Virus record (IMG/VR): IMGVR_UViG_3300042894_001713
Location: 1 to 33,016 of that record
DNA: 33,016 nt
Source: a virus
Strand: one strand, 5' to 3'
Shown: positions 16,332 through 24,496 of the stretch, in pieces
Numbering within the stretch: the first letter of the stretch is position 1
Layout: each line of letters opens with the position of its first letter
Made by a program: the position numbers and the translations under genes
The notes under the pieces: model-generated
What the model was told of the DNA's origin: nothing
Database searches by the model: none
The model's input: the letters and a program-made list of their open reading frames with translations, nothing else

Positions 16332-17692
16332 GTATCCAGATTGTCGAAATCGCACAGCCGTCCGTCATCGACACCGTCGCAGTGGCGCAGCCGTCAACCG
16401 TCGCGCTGGTTGAGATCCGGCAGGGACCGGCTGGAGATGCTGGCGGCGGGACGAACAGTATCACCTCAGCCACGACCAGCGACGGCACCGCCAACCTCTC
16501 TCTGTCCAACGTCACGACCGCGACGGCGACTATTACAGGGATGTCCGTTGCACCGACAGCCGCGACGACCACCTCGACGACGCAGCTTGCAACCACGGCA
16601 TTCGTGCAGCAGGAGCTTGCGTCTGGAGTCGCGGTGGCGAAGAACCTTGAGTTCTTGGCCCACAACGGCACCGGCGCAACCATCACGAAAGGATCCATCG
16701 TTTACATCAACGGAGCGGTCAGCGGCAATCCTCGCATCACGCTCGCGCAGGCAAACAACGACACCAACTCGGCGCGAACGATTGGCTTCGCGAAGGCAGA
16801 CATTGCCAACGGCGCGAACGGGTTCGTCATCATGGAAGGCGAGCTTGAGAATGTCAGAACGGCTGACGCGGATGGGATCATCGGCGCAGGCATTCAGATT
16901 TACCTCTCTCCGACAACTCCCGGAGCGTTCACGCGGACGAAACCTTCCGCCCCAAATCATCTTGTCTACGTCGGCGTCATCACTCGGATCAGCACCGGTG
17001 TAAATTTGGACGGCAGGATTCTGGTTGGCATCCAGAACGGCTACGAACTGAACGAGATTCACGATGTCGCGATCTCCTCGCCTGCCGCGAAGCAGGTGAT
17101 CAAGCGCAACGCGGGCAACACGCTTTGGATCAATGAAGCCATTGTCAGTGCCGACGTGTCCGACGCGACCAGCGCAGCGACGGCGAACAGGCTGGTGCTG
17201 CGGGATGCAAGTGGCGGGACAAATTTTGCGGGCACAGCCATCTTCAACGAGACGCAGATTAGCACTCTCTTTTTCGAGGATTACCAGGCCTCGGTTGGCG
17301 CGACCTTTACCTACAGCGGCACCAGCGCGTCGGACCACCGCATCGCCCTCGGCGCAGGCACAACCGGCGCGGCGCTGTTTGGGGCGGCGGATGCGGCAGC
17401 GGCGAACACGATCCTCGCGAACAACATCGTCACCAAAAGCGCCGACTTCACGCTCGCGCAGACCGACGCCGGAACCTACATGCGGCTGACCAAGACCGGC
17501 AGCACGCAGACAATCACGCTGCCGACATCGGGCATCTCGGCGGGCGCGGAGTTCCAGTTCTATCGCATCACGACTCAATCACTCGCCTTCTCAGGCGGCA
17601 CCGTGAACGGCACGGCGAACCTCGCCAGCGTCCCGACGAACGGCGCGTTCGCCCTGAAACACATCGCAAGCGGCACCTACGATTTCATCTGA
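16328..17692 (+). CDS. Tail fibre protein
   Basis: 454 residues. After an N-terminal Val/Gln/Pro-rich strand region (IAQPSVIDTVAVAQPSTVALVEI) there is a short collagen-like QGPAGDAGGG, then TTSTTQLATTAFVQQEL, a segment characteristic of phage tail fibre shafts. The remainder is beta-helical in appearance with repeated A/T/S-rich strands, and the C-terminal part TLPTSGISAGAEFQFYRI is typical of fibre tips. It overlaps the next gene at TGATG. Confidence 0.75.
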   Translation: MSIQIVEIAQPSVIDTVAVAQPSTVALVEIRQGPAGDAGGGTNSITSATTSDGTANLSLSNVTTATATITGMSVAPTAATTTSTTQLATTAFVQQELASGVAVAKNLEFLAHNGTGATITKGSIVYINGAVSGNPRITLAQANNDTNSARTIGFAKADIANGANGFVIMEGELENVRTADADGIIGAGIQIYLSPTTPGAFTRTKPSAPNHLVYVGVITRISTGVNLDGRILVGIQNGYELNEIHDVAISSPAAKQVIKRNAGNTLWINEAIVSADVSDATSAATANRLVLRDASGGTNFAGTAIFNETQISTLFFEDYQASVGATFTYSGTSASDHRIALGAGTTGAALFGAADAAAANTILANNIVTKSADFTLAQTDAGTYMRLTKTGSTQTITLPTSGISAGAEFQFYRITTQSLAFSGGTVNGTANLASVPTNGAFALKHIASGTYDFI

Positions 17693-19119
17693 TGTCCTCA
17701 TTGCTTTCAATCATATCTGCGGGCCGCAAACGAAACCTACTCGGTGGGTTGGTCGATTGGTGGGATTCAGGTTTGTCGGGAGGCCAACACTCGGGAATTG
17801 CGTTCACGAATGCGAATTACGGCTTAACCGCAGATCCTTTTGGTGGAAGCCTTGCTTACTATGCAGGAAGCGGTGACACTTTCCGCCCTGCATTACCCAC
17901 GGCTATTTCGGCACTGAATCCATGGACGGTTGCTTGCGTTTTCTATCGAGGTGTGAGTACTCGGTTTTATGTTCTTTCCGCAACGTCTATCGACAATCCT
18001 GCCGTATATGTTGATGCCAATGGTTCAATAGTTAACCAGAGATTTTTTGATATAAGCACAGCAGTCAATCTTGCGCCCGCCGGAACCGTGACGAATGGTT
18101 GGCATTCTTTTGTGACAAGCTATGCCAGTGGAGTGGCAAGTTTTTACTTGGATGGCGTTCTGATCGCTACTAGGTCAGTCCCACACACTACTGCAACTTT
18201 CCAGCCAGCATTTTGCAACTTTTTCAGACTTGGGATTGACATAAGATGCGCCGTCGGCGCTATCGCAACCCGAGCTTGGTCGTTGGGAGATGCCATTTCG
18301 TTCCACAATTCCGGCAGCTTCAAAAGGTATCGGGATTTTTCCGGCTTTGAACCGGAGACCAACGTCTACCTTGCCAGAATTGTCGCGGCGGGCAGTTCGA
18401 TCAGTTCGAGCAATTTGGGTGCGGTCAACACTCTGTTTCTCGCGCTCAAAACGCAGTCGATCTGGACCTTGATTTCGGAGCTTTATTTGTTCGCTGGCGT
18501 TGATAATTTAACGGGGTGCCTCGTTAAAGCAAAAGGGTCCGGATCTCTATCTAACACGAGCTTTGCCGGTGGCGACCACAACCGGACAACTGGACTCCTC
18601 GGAAACGGATCGAGCAAATACCTAAACACGGGGCTTGCGAATAATGCTTTAAGCGGAACGAGCAATCATATATTTGTAGAGGGTTCTGGATTTGAAACCA
18701 GCGGCGACCGAATTCCAGCCGGAGCTTTCAATGGCGGCCCTGCAGCCAGCCTGCTCGCCCTCGACTTTTACTCAGCGGGGATAAGCAGTCGCGCATACAG
18801 GTCAGCTTCTGCAGCTATTAGTGCTGTCCCTAGAATCACTACAGGCCTTATTACCAGCGGCTCATTTTGCGGGACGAGAACAAGCGCGTCTTCGGCTTCG
18901 ATATATCAAAACGGATCGCTTGCCAATAACAACACGAGTTCTGTTTCTCCTGCTTTTTCAACCCGTCCAATTTTTGTTTTTGCGCTAAATAACATTGGAT
19001 CTCCAGGTGGTTACACGGCAGCAAGACTGAGGGCTGTGTCCATTGGATCAGGACTGTCTGACGCACAAGCATCATCGCTGAACGCTGCAATCGCAACCTA
19101 CATGTCATCCCTGACCTAA
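17692..19119 (+). CDS. Lectin-like tail protein, probable receptor-binding protein
   Basis: 475 residues. Residues about 20-190 resemble a LamG/concanavalin-like domain ([40 protein letters not shown]). Residues about 215-475 form a second module ([75 protein letters not shown]), a lectin-type end recurrent on phage fibres. The base composition is clearly lower in GC than its neighbours, the mark of recent transfer or rapid diversification, as is usual for host-range genes. It starts at TGATG behind the fibre gene. Confidence 0.75.
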   Translation: MSSLLSIISAGRKRNLLGGLVDWWDSGLSGGQHSGIAFTNANYGLTADPFGGSLAYYAGSGDTFRPALPTAISALNPWTVACVFYRGVSTRFYVLSATSIDNPAVYVDANGSIVNQRFFDISTAVNLAPAGTVTNGWHSFVTSYASGVASFYLDGVLIATRSVPHTTATFQPAFCNFFRLGIDIRCAVGAIATRAWSLGDAISFHNSGSFKRYRDFSGFEPETNVYLARIVAAGSSISSSNLGAVNTLFLALKTQSIWTLISELYLFAGVDNLTGCLVKAKGSGSLSNTSFAGGDHNRTTGLLGNGSSKYLNTGLANNALSGTSNHIFVEGSGFETSGDRIPAGAFNGGPAASLLALDFYSAGISSRAYRSASAAISAVPRITTGLITSGSFCGTRTSASSASIYQNGSLANNNTSSVSPAFSTRPIFVFALNNIGSPGGYTAARLRAVSIGSGLSDAQASSLNAAIATYMSSLT

Positions 19120-19123
19120 TCCT

Positions 19124-19597
<474 letters not shown>

Positions 19598-19600
19598 TCC

Positions 19601-19936
19601 ATGCACCCTGTCATCGACCACACACTTTCAGGCCTGACCGCAATCGTGGCGGGCATCGTCGGCTCCCAAGCACTCCCTGATATGCTCTCGCAGGTTCCCG
19701 CGCCTGACTGGATACAGCAGCTGCAAGGGCCATTCGGCGCGCTCATCGGCCTTGCGCTTGGCCTGTGGTGGATGTCCAAGCGATTGGACAAGGCCGAGGC
19801 AAAAGCCGACAAGCGCGAAGACGAGCGAGACGCCGACCGCAAGAGCCTGATCACCGTCGTCGAGCAAAACTCCAACGTCCTGCGGAATGCGTCGGAAATC
19901 CTCGGCAGCGTCAAGGAGGCGCTGAAAAATCCGTGA
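19601..19936 (+). CDS. Holin candidate
   Basis: 111 residues. Two hydrophobic segments (about 10-30, LSGLTAIVAGIVGSQALPDM, and about 45-62, GALIGLALGLWWM) are separated by a short polar loop, followed by a long charged cytoplasmic tail (KAEAKADKREDERDADRK). This is the shape of class II holins. It sits directly before the M15-type endolysin and overlaps it by GTGA. No sequence family identified beyond topology. Confidence 0.65.
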   Translation: MHPVIDHTLSGLTAIVAGIVGSQALPDMLSQVPAPDWIQQLQGPFGALIGLALGLWWMSKRLDKAEAKADKREDERDADRKSLITVVEQNSNVLRNASEILGSVKEALKNP

Positions 19937-20601
19937 ATCTCCTCGTCGAGTTCTCGGCCTGGCTCGCCGGCCGGATCGGGGACGCGATATTTCCGCCAGA
20001 CCCGACGATCACAATCAGCTACCTAACACCTGAAGAGATCATGACACGCGACCGCATCAAAAGGATCCAGAGCAAGATCGGCGTCGAGGTTGACGGCTTC
20101 TGGGGGCCGAAATCAATCGCCGCCTGCCAGTCCTATCTGCGCTCACTGATGCCAAAGGACGCCAACTGGCCGCGAGCTTCTCAGGAGTCCCTACAGGGCT
20201 TTTACGGATCGCCCGGCGACGAGTCGAAGCTGGTCAGCGTCAACGTCGAAGGACTCGGGCTCAGATACGACGGAAAGCCGGTCAAGTCGATCCGATGCCA
20301 CGACAAGGTAGCGGACAGCCTCAAGCGCGTGCTGGTGGCACTCTCGAAGACGCACCCTGACATCCTCGCGCAATACGCTGGATGCTTCAACAACCGCCCA
20401 ATGCGCGGCGGATCGCTGCCGAGTCTCCACGCTCGCGGTGCCGCCATCGACCTCGCGTCGGACACTAACCGGATGTCGCAGTCGTGGCCGGTTTCTGCCG
20501 ACATGCCACTGGAGGTGATGGAGGCCTTCGCCGCCGAGGGATGGGTCGGCCTTGGCTGGCTGATCGGCAGGGATGCCATGCACTTCCAAGCGACCCAGTG
20601 A
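19933..20601 (+). CDS. Endolysin: peptidoglycan-binding + M15-type carboxypeptidase
   Basis: 222 residues from GTG 19933, whose GTGA overlaps the upstream stop; the frame upstream of it is an out-of-frame shadow of the holin gene. IGVEVDGFWGPKSIAACQSYL is a PG-binding-1-like repeat (about 50-75). The catalytic end has SLHARGAAIDL (His166, Asp173) and MHFQ (His217), the metal ligands of the SxHxxGxAxD...HxH-type D-Ala-D-Ala/endopeptidase M15 fold. It should cut peptide cross-links in peptidoglycan at lysis, after the holin. No signal peptide. Confidence 0.82.
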   Translation: MNLLVEFSAWLAGRIGDAIFPPDPTITISYLTPEEIMTRDRIKRIQSKIGVEVDGFWGPKSIAACQSYLRSLMPKDANWPRASQESLQGFYGSPGDESKLVSVNVEGLGLRYDGKPVKSIRCHDKVADSLKRVLVALSKTHPDILAQYAGCFNNRPMRGGSLPSLHARGAAIDLASDTNRMSQSWPVSADMPLEVMEAFAAEGWVGLGWLIGRDAMHFQATQ

Positions 20602-20664
20602 TTACGGCTCGACAACCGGCCAAGGCATGAGACCCTGTCGGCGGTATCTTGGTTGGTGCCAGCT

Positions 20665-20704
20665 CGGTCCCTCCGCCGTCATGCGCAAGCTAGCGATGGG
20701 ACCG
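20665..20704. other. Inverted repeat upstream of tRNA (possible RNA hairpin)
   Basis: CGGTCCC (20665-20671) pairs perfectly with GGGACCG (20698-20704). An inner imperfect arm (CATgCGC at 20680 with GCGATG at 20693) extends the stem. No T-tract follows. It might fold in the transcript leading into the tRNA; function unknown. Confidence 0.45.
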
Positions 20705-20715
20705 GGCACTTCAAT

Positions 20716-20787
20716 CGTAGGGTGGCGCAGTGGTAGCGCGGGAGTCTCATAAGCTCTAGGTCGTGGGTTCGATCCCCACCCCTGCAA
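20716..20787 (+). tRNA. tRNA-Met(CAU), initiator-like
   Basis: Full cloverleaf of 72 bases. Acceptor stem has six pairs plus a C1xA72 mismatch (C20716 with A20786), discriminator A20787, no encoded CCA. D-stem GCGC/GCGC, anticodon arm GGAGT-CTCATAA-GCTCT with CAT at 20748-20750, variable loop AGGTC and T-arm GTGGG-TTCGATC-CCCAC. The C1xA72 mismatch and AGGTC variable loop are as in bacterial initiator tRNA. The three consecutive G-C pairs at the base of the anticodon stem are not present, so it is a partial mimic. CAU could also be tRNA-Ile2 if lysidine-modified. It follows the endolysin and precedes a terminator, so it is likely a late or constitutive transcript. Confidence 0.9.
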
Positions 20788-20818
20788 TCTTTCCAGGGTA
20801 ATTCGTGCGTGTCATGAT

Positions 20819-20850
20819 CCCCGCCTCGAAAGGGGCGGGGATTTTATTTT
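20819..20850 (+). terminator. Intrinsic terminator after late operon and tRNA
   Basis: CCCCGCCT (20819-20826), a 6-base loop, GGGGCGGGG pairing, then ATTTTATTTT. A second GGGGCGGG + TTTATTTTG follows at 20851-20871 and leads straight into the early promoter at 20872. Confidence 0.85.
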
Positions 20851-20871
20851 GGGGCGGGTGGATTTATTTTG

Positions 20872-20899
20872 TTGCACTTCGCAGGGGGCGGGGTAGGTT
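20872..20899 (+). promoter_or_regulatory. Early promoter A (sigma70-like)
   Basis: TTGCAC (20872-20877), 16 bases, TAGGTT (20894-20899), in the context TTTATTTTGTTGCACTT. It follows a terminator-like T-rich stretch. Downstream a 5' hairpin CTCGC...GCGAG (20901-20916) and the 16-mer ACCAACCACCAACCAA (20927-20942) lead to ATG 20951. Same architecture as promoters at 22863 and 24840. Confidence 0.75.
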
Positions 20900-20950
20900 C
20901 CTCGCATCGAAGCGAGCAACGCGACGACCAACCACCAACCAAACGACACC

Positions 20951-21142
20951 ATGACCACCGAAGCAATCAAGACCGCAGCAACCAACGGCAACAACGGCTA
21001 CGCGGACTTCTCGTCCATCTCCATTGAAACGAAAGCCGAGCTTGCTGCCGCTGGCTTTACTACCCAGCCATCATCCTCGCTCTACTACGGCGGCGTCCGC
21101 GTTTACGCCCCAAAAGCGATCCGCGCAGGCCGCCCCGCCTAA
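20951..21142 (+). CDS. Small protein, first early gene of the recombination operon
   Basis: 63 residues (MTTEAIKTAATNGNNGYADF...). No domain recognised; the N-terminus is Ala/Thr/Asn-rich and the C-terminus basic. It is the first gene after promoter A and a structured leader, and its stop is followed by a T-arm-like hairpin. It might be a small early regulatory or host-takeover protein; function unknown. Start context is CGACACCATG, no SD. Confidence 0.7.
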   Translation: MTTEAIKTAATNGNNGYADFSSISIETKAELAAAGFTTQPSSSLYYGGVRVYAPKAIRAGRPA

Positions 21143-21152
21143 CCCACCCACC

Positions 21153-21175
21153 GCGCCGGGTTCGATCCCCGGCGC
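21153..21175 (+). other. Hairpin with tRNA T-arm-like sequence between genes
   Basis: GCGCCGGG (21153-21160), loop TTCGATC, CCCGGCGC (21168-21175): an 8-bp perfect stem with the conserved T-loop of tRNA and near identity to the T-arm of the tRNA at 20716. It is followed by TCTTCCTTTTCC. It could be an attenuator, the relic of a tRNA, or a core shared with a host tRNA used as an attachment site. No full tRNA body is present upstream. Confidence 0.6.
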
Positions 21176-21191
21176 TCTTCCTTTTCCAACC

Positions 21192-21989
21192 ATGACCACA
21201 CCAACCATCAGTCACGACCTGACCAACGCAGAATACCACGCCTCGCCCGCGATCTCCAAGAGCGGGCTGGATCTAATCCGCCGCGCTCCTTACCTCTACG
21301 CCTACCGGAGGGAGAACCCACAGGAGCAGACGCCCGCGATGCGGCTTGGCACGCTGACGCACACCGTCGTTCTGGAGCCGGAAGTCTTCGCCCACTCCGT
21401 GATCGCCCGCCCCGAAGGCATCGACCGCCGCACCAGCGCCGGGAAGGCCGACTGGGCCGCGTTCGAGCTGGAGGCTGAGGGCCGCGAGATCATCACCAAC
21501 GAGGAGGGCGCGAAGCTCGCCGCGATCCGGGACGCAGTGCGATCCCACCCTGCCGCTGCGAAGGCGCTAGCAGGCTCGCCGGTGATCGAGCAGTCAATCT
21601 TCTGGAACGCCGACGGGATCGCGTGCAGGTGCAGGCCGGATGCGGTGACCGAGCGTGGGGTGATCGTCGATCTCAAGACCACCCGCGACGCCTCACCCGA
21701 TGGCTTCGCGAAGTCGGTGGCACAGTATCGCTACCACGTGCAGGCCGCGTTCTACTCCGACGGCTACCGGGCTGCGTTCGGCGAGGCACCGCGTGGATTC
21801 GTCTTCATCGCCGTCGAGACCGAGCCGCCCTACCTCGTCGCCGTCTATGTCGCCAGCGAGACGATGGCACAGCGCGGCCGGATCGAATACCAGACCGACC
21901 TGGACACATTCCGCCGGTGCCAGGATGCCGACACTTGGCCCGGCTACTCCGACGCACCGTTAACGATTGACCTCCCCAAGTGGGCCTGA
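21192..21989 (+). CDS. RecE-like exonuclease / PD-(D/E)XK nuclease
   Basis: 265 residues from ATG 21192 (CCAACCATG). YHASPAISKSGLDLIRRAP is the conserved N-terminus of the RecE-like/DUF3799 group. CRCRPDAV followed by GVIVDLKTT and YRYHVQAAFYSDGY are the core acidic-lysine and QxxxY motifs of the PD-(D/E)XK fold. It would resect dsDNA ends 5' to 3'. The next gene is a RecT-like annealing protein, so the two form a phage recombination pair. Confidence 0.88.
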   Translation: MTTPTISHDLTNAEYHASPAISKSGLDLIRRAPYLYAYRRENPQEQTPAMRLGTLTHTVVLEPEVFAHSVIARPEGIDRRTSAGKADWAAFELEAEGREIITNEEGAKLAAIRDAVRSHPAAAKALAGSPVIEQSIFWNADGIACRCRPDAVTERGVIVDLKTTRDASPDGFAKSVAQYRYHVQAAFYSDGYRAAFGEAPRGFVFIAVETEPPYLVAVYVASETMAQRGRIEYQTDLDTFRRCQDADTWPGYSDAPLTIDLPKWA

Positions 21990-22018
21990 TTCTCTCCCTC
22001 ACCCCAACCAATACCACC

Positions 22019-22810
22019 ATGACAACCGACATCACGACCACCACGCATTCCATCACCGCGTTTTCAAACGCCGCCAGCTTCGAGTCCGCCCAGCGCATGG
22101 CGCTGGCGCTCGTCTCTAGCAACATCGTCCCGGAGCAATACCGAGGAAAAGACAACATCGGCAACGCCATCGTGGCGCTGGAGATGGCCCAGCGCATCGG
22201 GGCCTCGCCGCTCGCCGTGATGCAGAACCTCAACATCATCCACGGGCGCCCATCGTGGTCCTCCACCTTCATCATCGCGGCGCTCAACTCCTGCGGCCGG
22301 TTCGCGCCGGTTCGCTTCGAGGTGACCGGCGAGGGCGACGATCGGAGCTGCATCGCATGGACGACCGACAAGACCGGCGAGCGCCTCGAAGGCCCGCCGG
22401 CGTCGATTGCGATGGCCAAGGCAGAAGGATGGTATGCCAAGAATGGATCGAAGTGGAAGACCATGCCGGAGCTGATGCTCCGCTATCGTGCCGCCGCGTT
22501 CTTCGGGCGACTCTACGCGCCCGATGTCCTCAACGGGATGCACGCCACTGAGGAGGTGGAGGACATCGGCGACCGCCCGCGCAACGTGACGACCCGCACC
22601 GAGTCAACAATCCTCGACGACGCACCGGAGCCAGCCGCCGAGGTGGAGGTGCTGCCACCGGCCAAGAAGGCGAAGGCTGCGAAGGCCGAGCCGGTGCAGG
22701 TAGACCCATACGTCGAGCAGGCACGCAAGGCCGCCGAAAACACCCAGGAGCGGGATGCAGCGCGTAAGGACGCGCAGCCTGCCACTGACGACGGCGACAT
22801 CTTCGGGTGA
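22019..22810 (+). CDS. RecT-like single-strand annealing protein
   Basis: 263 residues from ATG 22019 (ATACCACCATG); a longer in-frame start adds a shadow. YRGKDNIGNAIVALEMAQRIGASPLAVMQNLNIIHGRPSW is typical of the RecT-like recombinase core, and SKWKTMPELMLRYRAAAFFGRL the later helix. The C-terminal ~70 residues are Ala/Lys/Pro-rich and end TDDGDIFG, an acidic tail that recalls SSB-type partner-binding tips. It anneals strands made by the RecE-like nuclease. It is the last gene before a terminator. Confidence 0.8.
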   Translation: MTTDITTTTHSITAFSNAASFESAQRMALALVSSNIVPEQYRGKDNIGNAIVALEMAQRIGASPLAVMQNLNIIHGRPSWSSTFIIAALNSCGRFAPVRFEVTGEGDDRSCIAWTTDKTGERLEGPPASIAMAKAEGWYAKNGSKWKTMPELMLRYRAAAFFGRLYAPDVLNGMHATEEVEDIGDRPRNVTTRTESTILDDAPEPAAEVEVLPPAKKAKAAKAEPVQVDPYVEQARKAAENTQERDAARKDAQPATDDGDIFG

Positions 22811-22819
22811 TACTCGCCA

Positions 22820-22858
22820 CCCGCCCCGGTGAATTTATTTTGCCGGGGCGGGTTTTTT
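22820..22858 (+). terminator. Intrinsic terminator after recET-like operon
   Basis: Perfect 10-bp stem CCCGCCCCGG / CCGGGGCGGG (22820-22829 with 22843-22852), 13-base AT-rich loop, then TTTTTT. The T-tract runs into TTATTGTTGCACT, the next promoter. Confidence 0.92.
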
Positions 22859-22862
22859 ATTG

Positions 22863-22890
22863 TTGCACTCCGGGCCGCATCGGATAGGGT
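22863..22890 (+). promoter_or_regulatory. Early promoter B (sigma70-like)
   Basis: TTGCAC (22863-22868), 16 bases, TAGGGT (22885-22890). The leader CGTCAACCGACACCA (22896-22910) is identical to that at 24873 and to the minus-strand one at 1919-1933. It drives the small gene at 22927 and those after it. Confidence 0.75.
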
Positions 22891-22926
22891 TCGCACGTCA
22901 ACCGACACCACCAACCGACCAAGACC

Positions 22927-23103
22927 ATGACACTTGAAGCATCAGTGACCGAAGTCCTCGAAATCCTCGCTGCCAGAAATGGCGATACCATCCCTGCAAT
23001 CCGCTTTCTTCGGAGTCGCGGGTTGAGCTTCCAAACCGCCAAGACAATGGTCACTGAAATCAAAAACGGCGAACACTGGTGGATCAAACGGACCCGCCGC
23101 TAA
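22927..23103 (+). CDS. Small protein with ribosomal L7/L12 C-domain-like segment
   Basis: 58 residues. IPAIRFLRSRGLSFQTAKTMVTE resembles the helix-loop-helix segment of the L7/L12 C-terminal domain family (I-AI+-LR---GLS---AK-MV), a fold also used in unrelated protein-binding domains. It starts right after promoter B at CAAGACCATG and is too short for most gene callers. Function unknown; a role in binding a translation factor is only a conjecture. Confidence 0.7.
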   Translation: MTLEASVTEVLEILAARNGDTIPAIRFLRSRGLSFQTAKTMVTEIKNGEHWWIKRTRR

Positions 23104-23149
23104 ATCTCCAACGGGGGCCGCGCATCCTACACGCGGAACAATACCAACC

Positions 23150-23359
23150 ATGAACCGAGAACTGAAACAACTGATCGAGCAGGTCGACGCCTTGCTCGCC
23201 CGATTCTGCGAAGCCATTGACCGCGCCGAGCGGATCGCAGAAGCCGCCGCTAAACCCGATCCATTCGCCGGCCACCCCGAGCTGCCGCTGGCGACCAGCA
23301 ACCAGCATCCCATCCCCGGCATCAACTGTGACATCAACGGCAAGCCTATCCAACCATGA
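23150..23359 (+). CDS. Small helical protein, unknown
   Basis: 69 residues; N-terminal half a charged amphipathic helix (LKQLIEQVDALLARFCEAIDRAERI), C-terminal half Pro-rich. Preceded by ACCAACCATG with a small CCGCG...CGCGG hairpin upstream. It overlaps the next gene by ATGA, so is coupled to the coiled-coil protein. No family recognised. Confidence 0.7.
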   Translation: MNRELKQLIEQVDALLARFCEAIDRAERIAEAAAKPDPFAGHPELPLATSNQHPIPGINCDINGKPIQP

Positions 23360-24237
23360 GCACCAACGCACTCGCCATCCTCGGAGATGGCTATCAGATC
23401 GCCATCACGCCCGAAGCTGAGAAGCAGAAGGCCACAATCATCAACGCCGCCCGCGCCGTCGTGGCGGTCACTGACGCCGACTCTTGCGACATCGCACAGT
23501 CCCGGCTCCGATCCCTTGCCAGCGTTCGCACCGCGGTCGAGTCGAGCCGCAAGCAGGTCAAAGCACCGGTCATCGACCTGGGTAAACGGATCGACGGGAT
23601 CGCCGCCGACTTCGTGGCCGAGGTCATCGCCGAGGAGGCCCGCCTGTCCGGACTGGTGACGGAATACGCCCGCGAGCAGCAGCGCATCAAGCGTGAGGCC
23701 GAACTCGCGGCAGAGCAGGAGCGCCAACGGGTCGAGCGCGAGCGCCACGAGGCCGAGATGGCAGCGCAGCGGGAGGCCGCCCGGATCGAGCGGGAACGGC
23801 AGGCCGCGGAACGGGCCGCGCATGAGGCCGAGATCGCCCGCCTGAAGGCCGAGGCCGCGCAGTCGGAGGATGGACAACGAGCAGCCCGCGAGGCGCAGGA
23901 GAAGGCACTGGCAGCGCAGCGGGAGGCCGAGGCACGGGCCGAAGCCGCCCGTCGCCAGGCTGAAGCTGACGCAGCCGCAGCACGGGAGCGGGAGGGGGCC
24001 GCACGGATCGCCGCAGCGGAGGCCGTCGCAGCACCGGCGCCTGCCGGCGTGCGGGAAGAGATCGACTTCGATGTCGAGGACATCCTCGCGTTCGTGGCGA
24101 AATTCCCGCAGCTCTGCCGGATCGAACCGAAGCGGGCTGATGTTCTGGCGGCGCTGAAGAAGAGCTTCGAGCGCAACGGAAAGCTGCCGGATGTCGCAGG
24201 GCTCCGGGTGTTCCAGAACCTGAAGGTCAAACGATAA
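23356..24237 (+). CDS. Long coiled-coil protein near recombination genes (DUF1351-like layout)
   Basis: 293 residues. Residues 1-110 form a globular helical part (ARAVVAVTDADSCDIAQSRL, KQVKAPVIDLGKRIDGIAADF), about 110-230 a continuous Ala/Glu/Arg coiled coil (AEMAAQREAARIERERQAAE), and the end (DFDVEDILAFVAKFPQL...VLAALKKSFERNGKLPD) a small helical domain. Proteins of this layout commonly lie beside RecT/ERF-type genes in phages, where their role is not settled. It probably acts with the annealing protein or SSB. Ends before a terminator. Confidence 0.75.
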   Translation: MSTNALAILGDGYQIAITPEAEKQKATIINAARAVVAVTDADSCDIAQSRLRSLASVRTAVESSRKQVKAPVIDLGKRIDGIAADFVAEVIAEEARLSGLVTEYAREQQRIKREAELAAEQERQRVERERHEAEMAAQREAARIERERQAAERAAHEAEIARLKAEAAQSEDGQRAAREAQEKALAAQREAEARAEAARRQAEADAAAAREREGAARIAAAEAVAAPAPAGVREEIDFDVEDILAFVAKFPQLCRIEPKRADVLAALKKSFERNGKLPDVAGLRVFQNLKVKR

Positions 24238-24248
24238 CCACCAACCCC

Positions 24249-24276
24249 GCGGGAGGTCCGATCCCTCCCGCTTTTT
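24249..24276 (+). terminator. Intrinsic terminator after coiled-coil gene
   Basis: GCGGGAGG / CCTCCCGC 8-bp stem (24249-24256 with 24264-24271), 7-base loop, TTTTT. The next ATG is at 24281, so it may only attenuate. Confidence 0.85.
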
Positions 24277-24280
24277 ACCC

Positions 24281-24496
24281 ATGAACTACCACCAACTACG
24301 CGCCCGCAACTGCTTAATGCTCGCCCGCCTATTCCTCAGCTGCGGGATCATCCTCATCTCCGGGGCAATCCTCACCGGGCCGTCATGGCCTTCGCTGGCA
24401 TTTGCCTGCATAGGCGTGCAGGCACTCAACCTCGCCGCGGCGGAATACTCCGACCGCCGGCACCACCTCAACCGCTCCAACCGATGCAGGCACTGA
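24281..24496 (+). CDS. Small membrane protein, two transmembrane segments
   Basis: 71 residues. Two hydrophobic helices (LARLFLSCGIILISGAILTG and SWPSLAFACIGVQALNLAAA) with a basic N-terminus and His/Arg-rich C-terminus. No family recognised. It is only 5 bases from the terminator T-tract and overlaps the next gene by 13 bases. A host-interaction role such as superinfection exclusion is possible but not shown. Confidence 0.7.
   Translation: MNYHQLRARNCLMLARLFLSCGIILISGAILTGPSWPSLAFACIGVQALNLAAAEYSDRRHHLNRSNRCRH

Noticed and set aside
23104-23149. CCGCG/CGCGG hairpin as a terminator
   Set aside because: Only 5 bp with no T-tract.
22942-24282. 446-residue minus-strand frame opposite the coiled-coil gene
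   Set aside because: It is the antisense shadow of a GC-rich, codon-biased gene; no family motif and no start signal.
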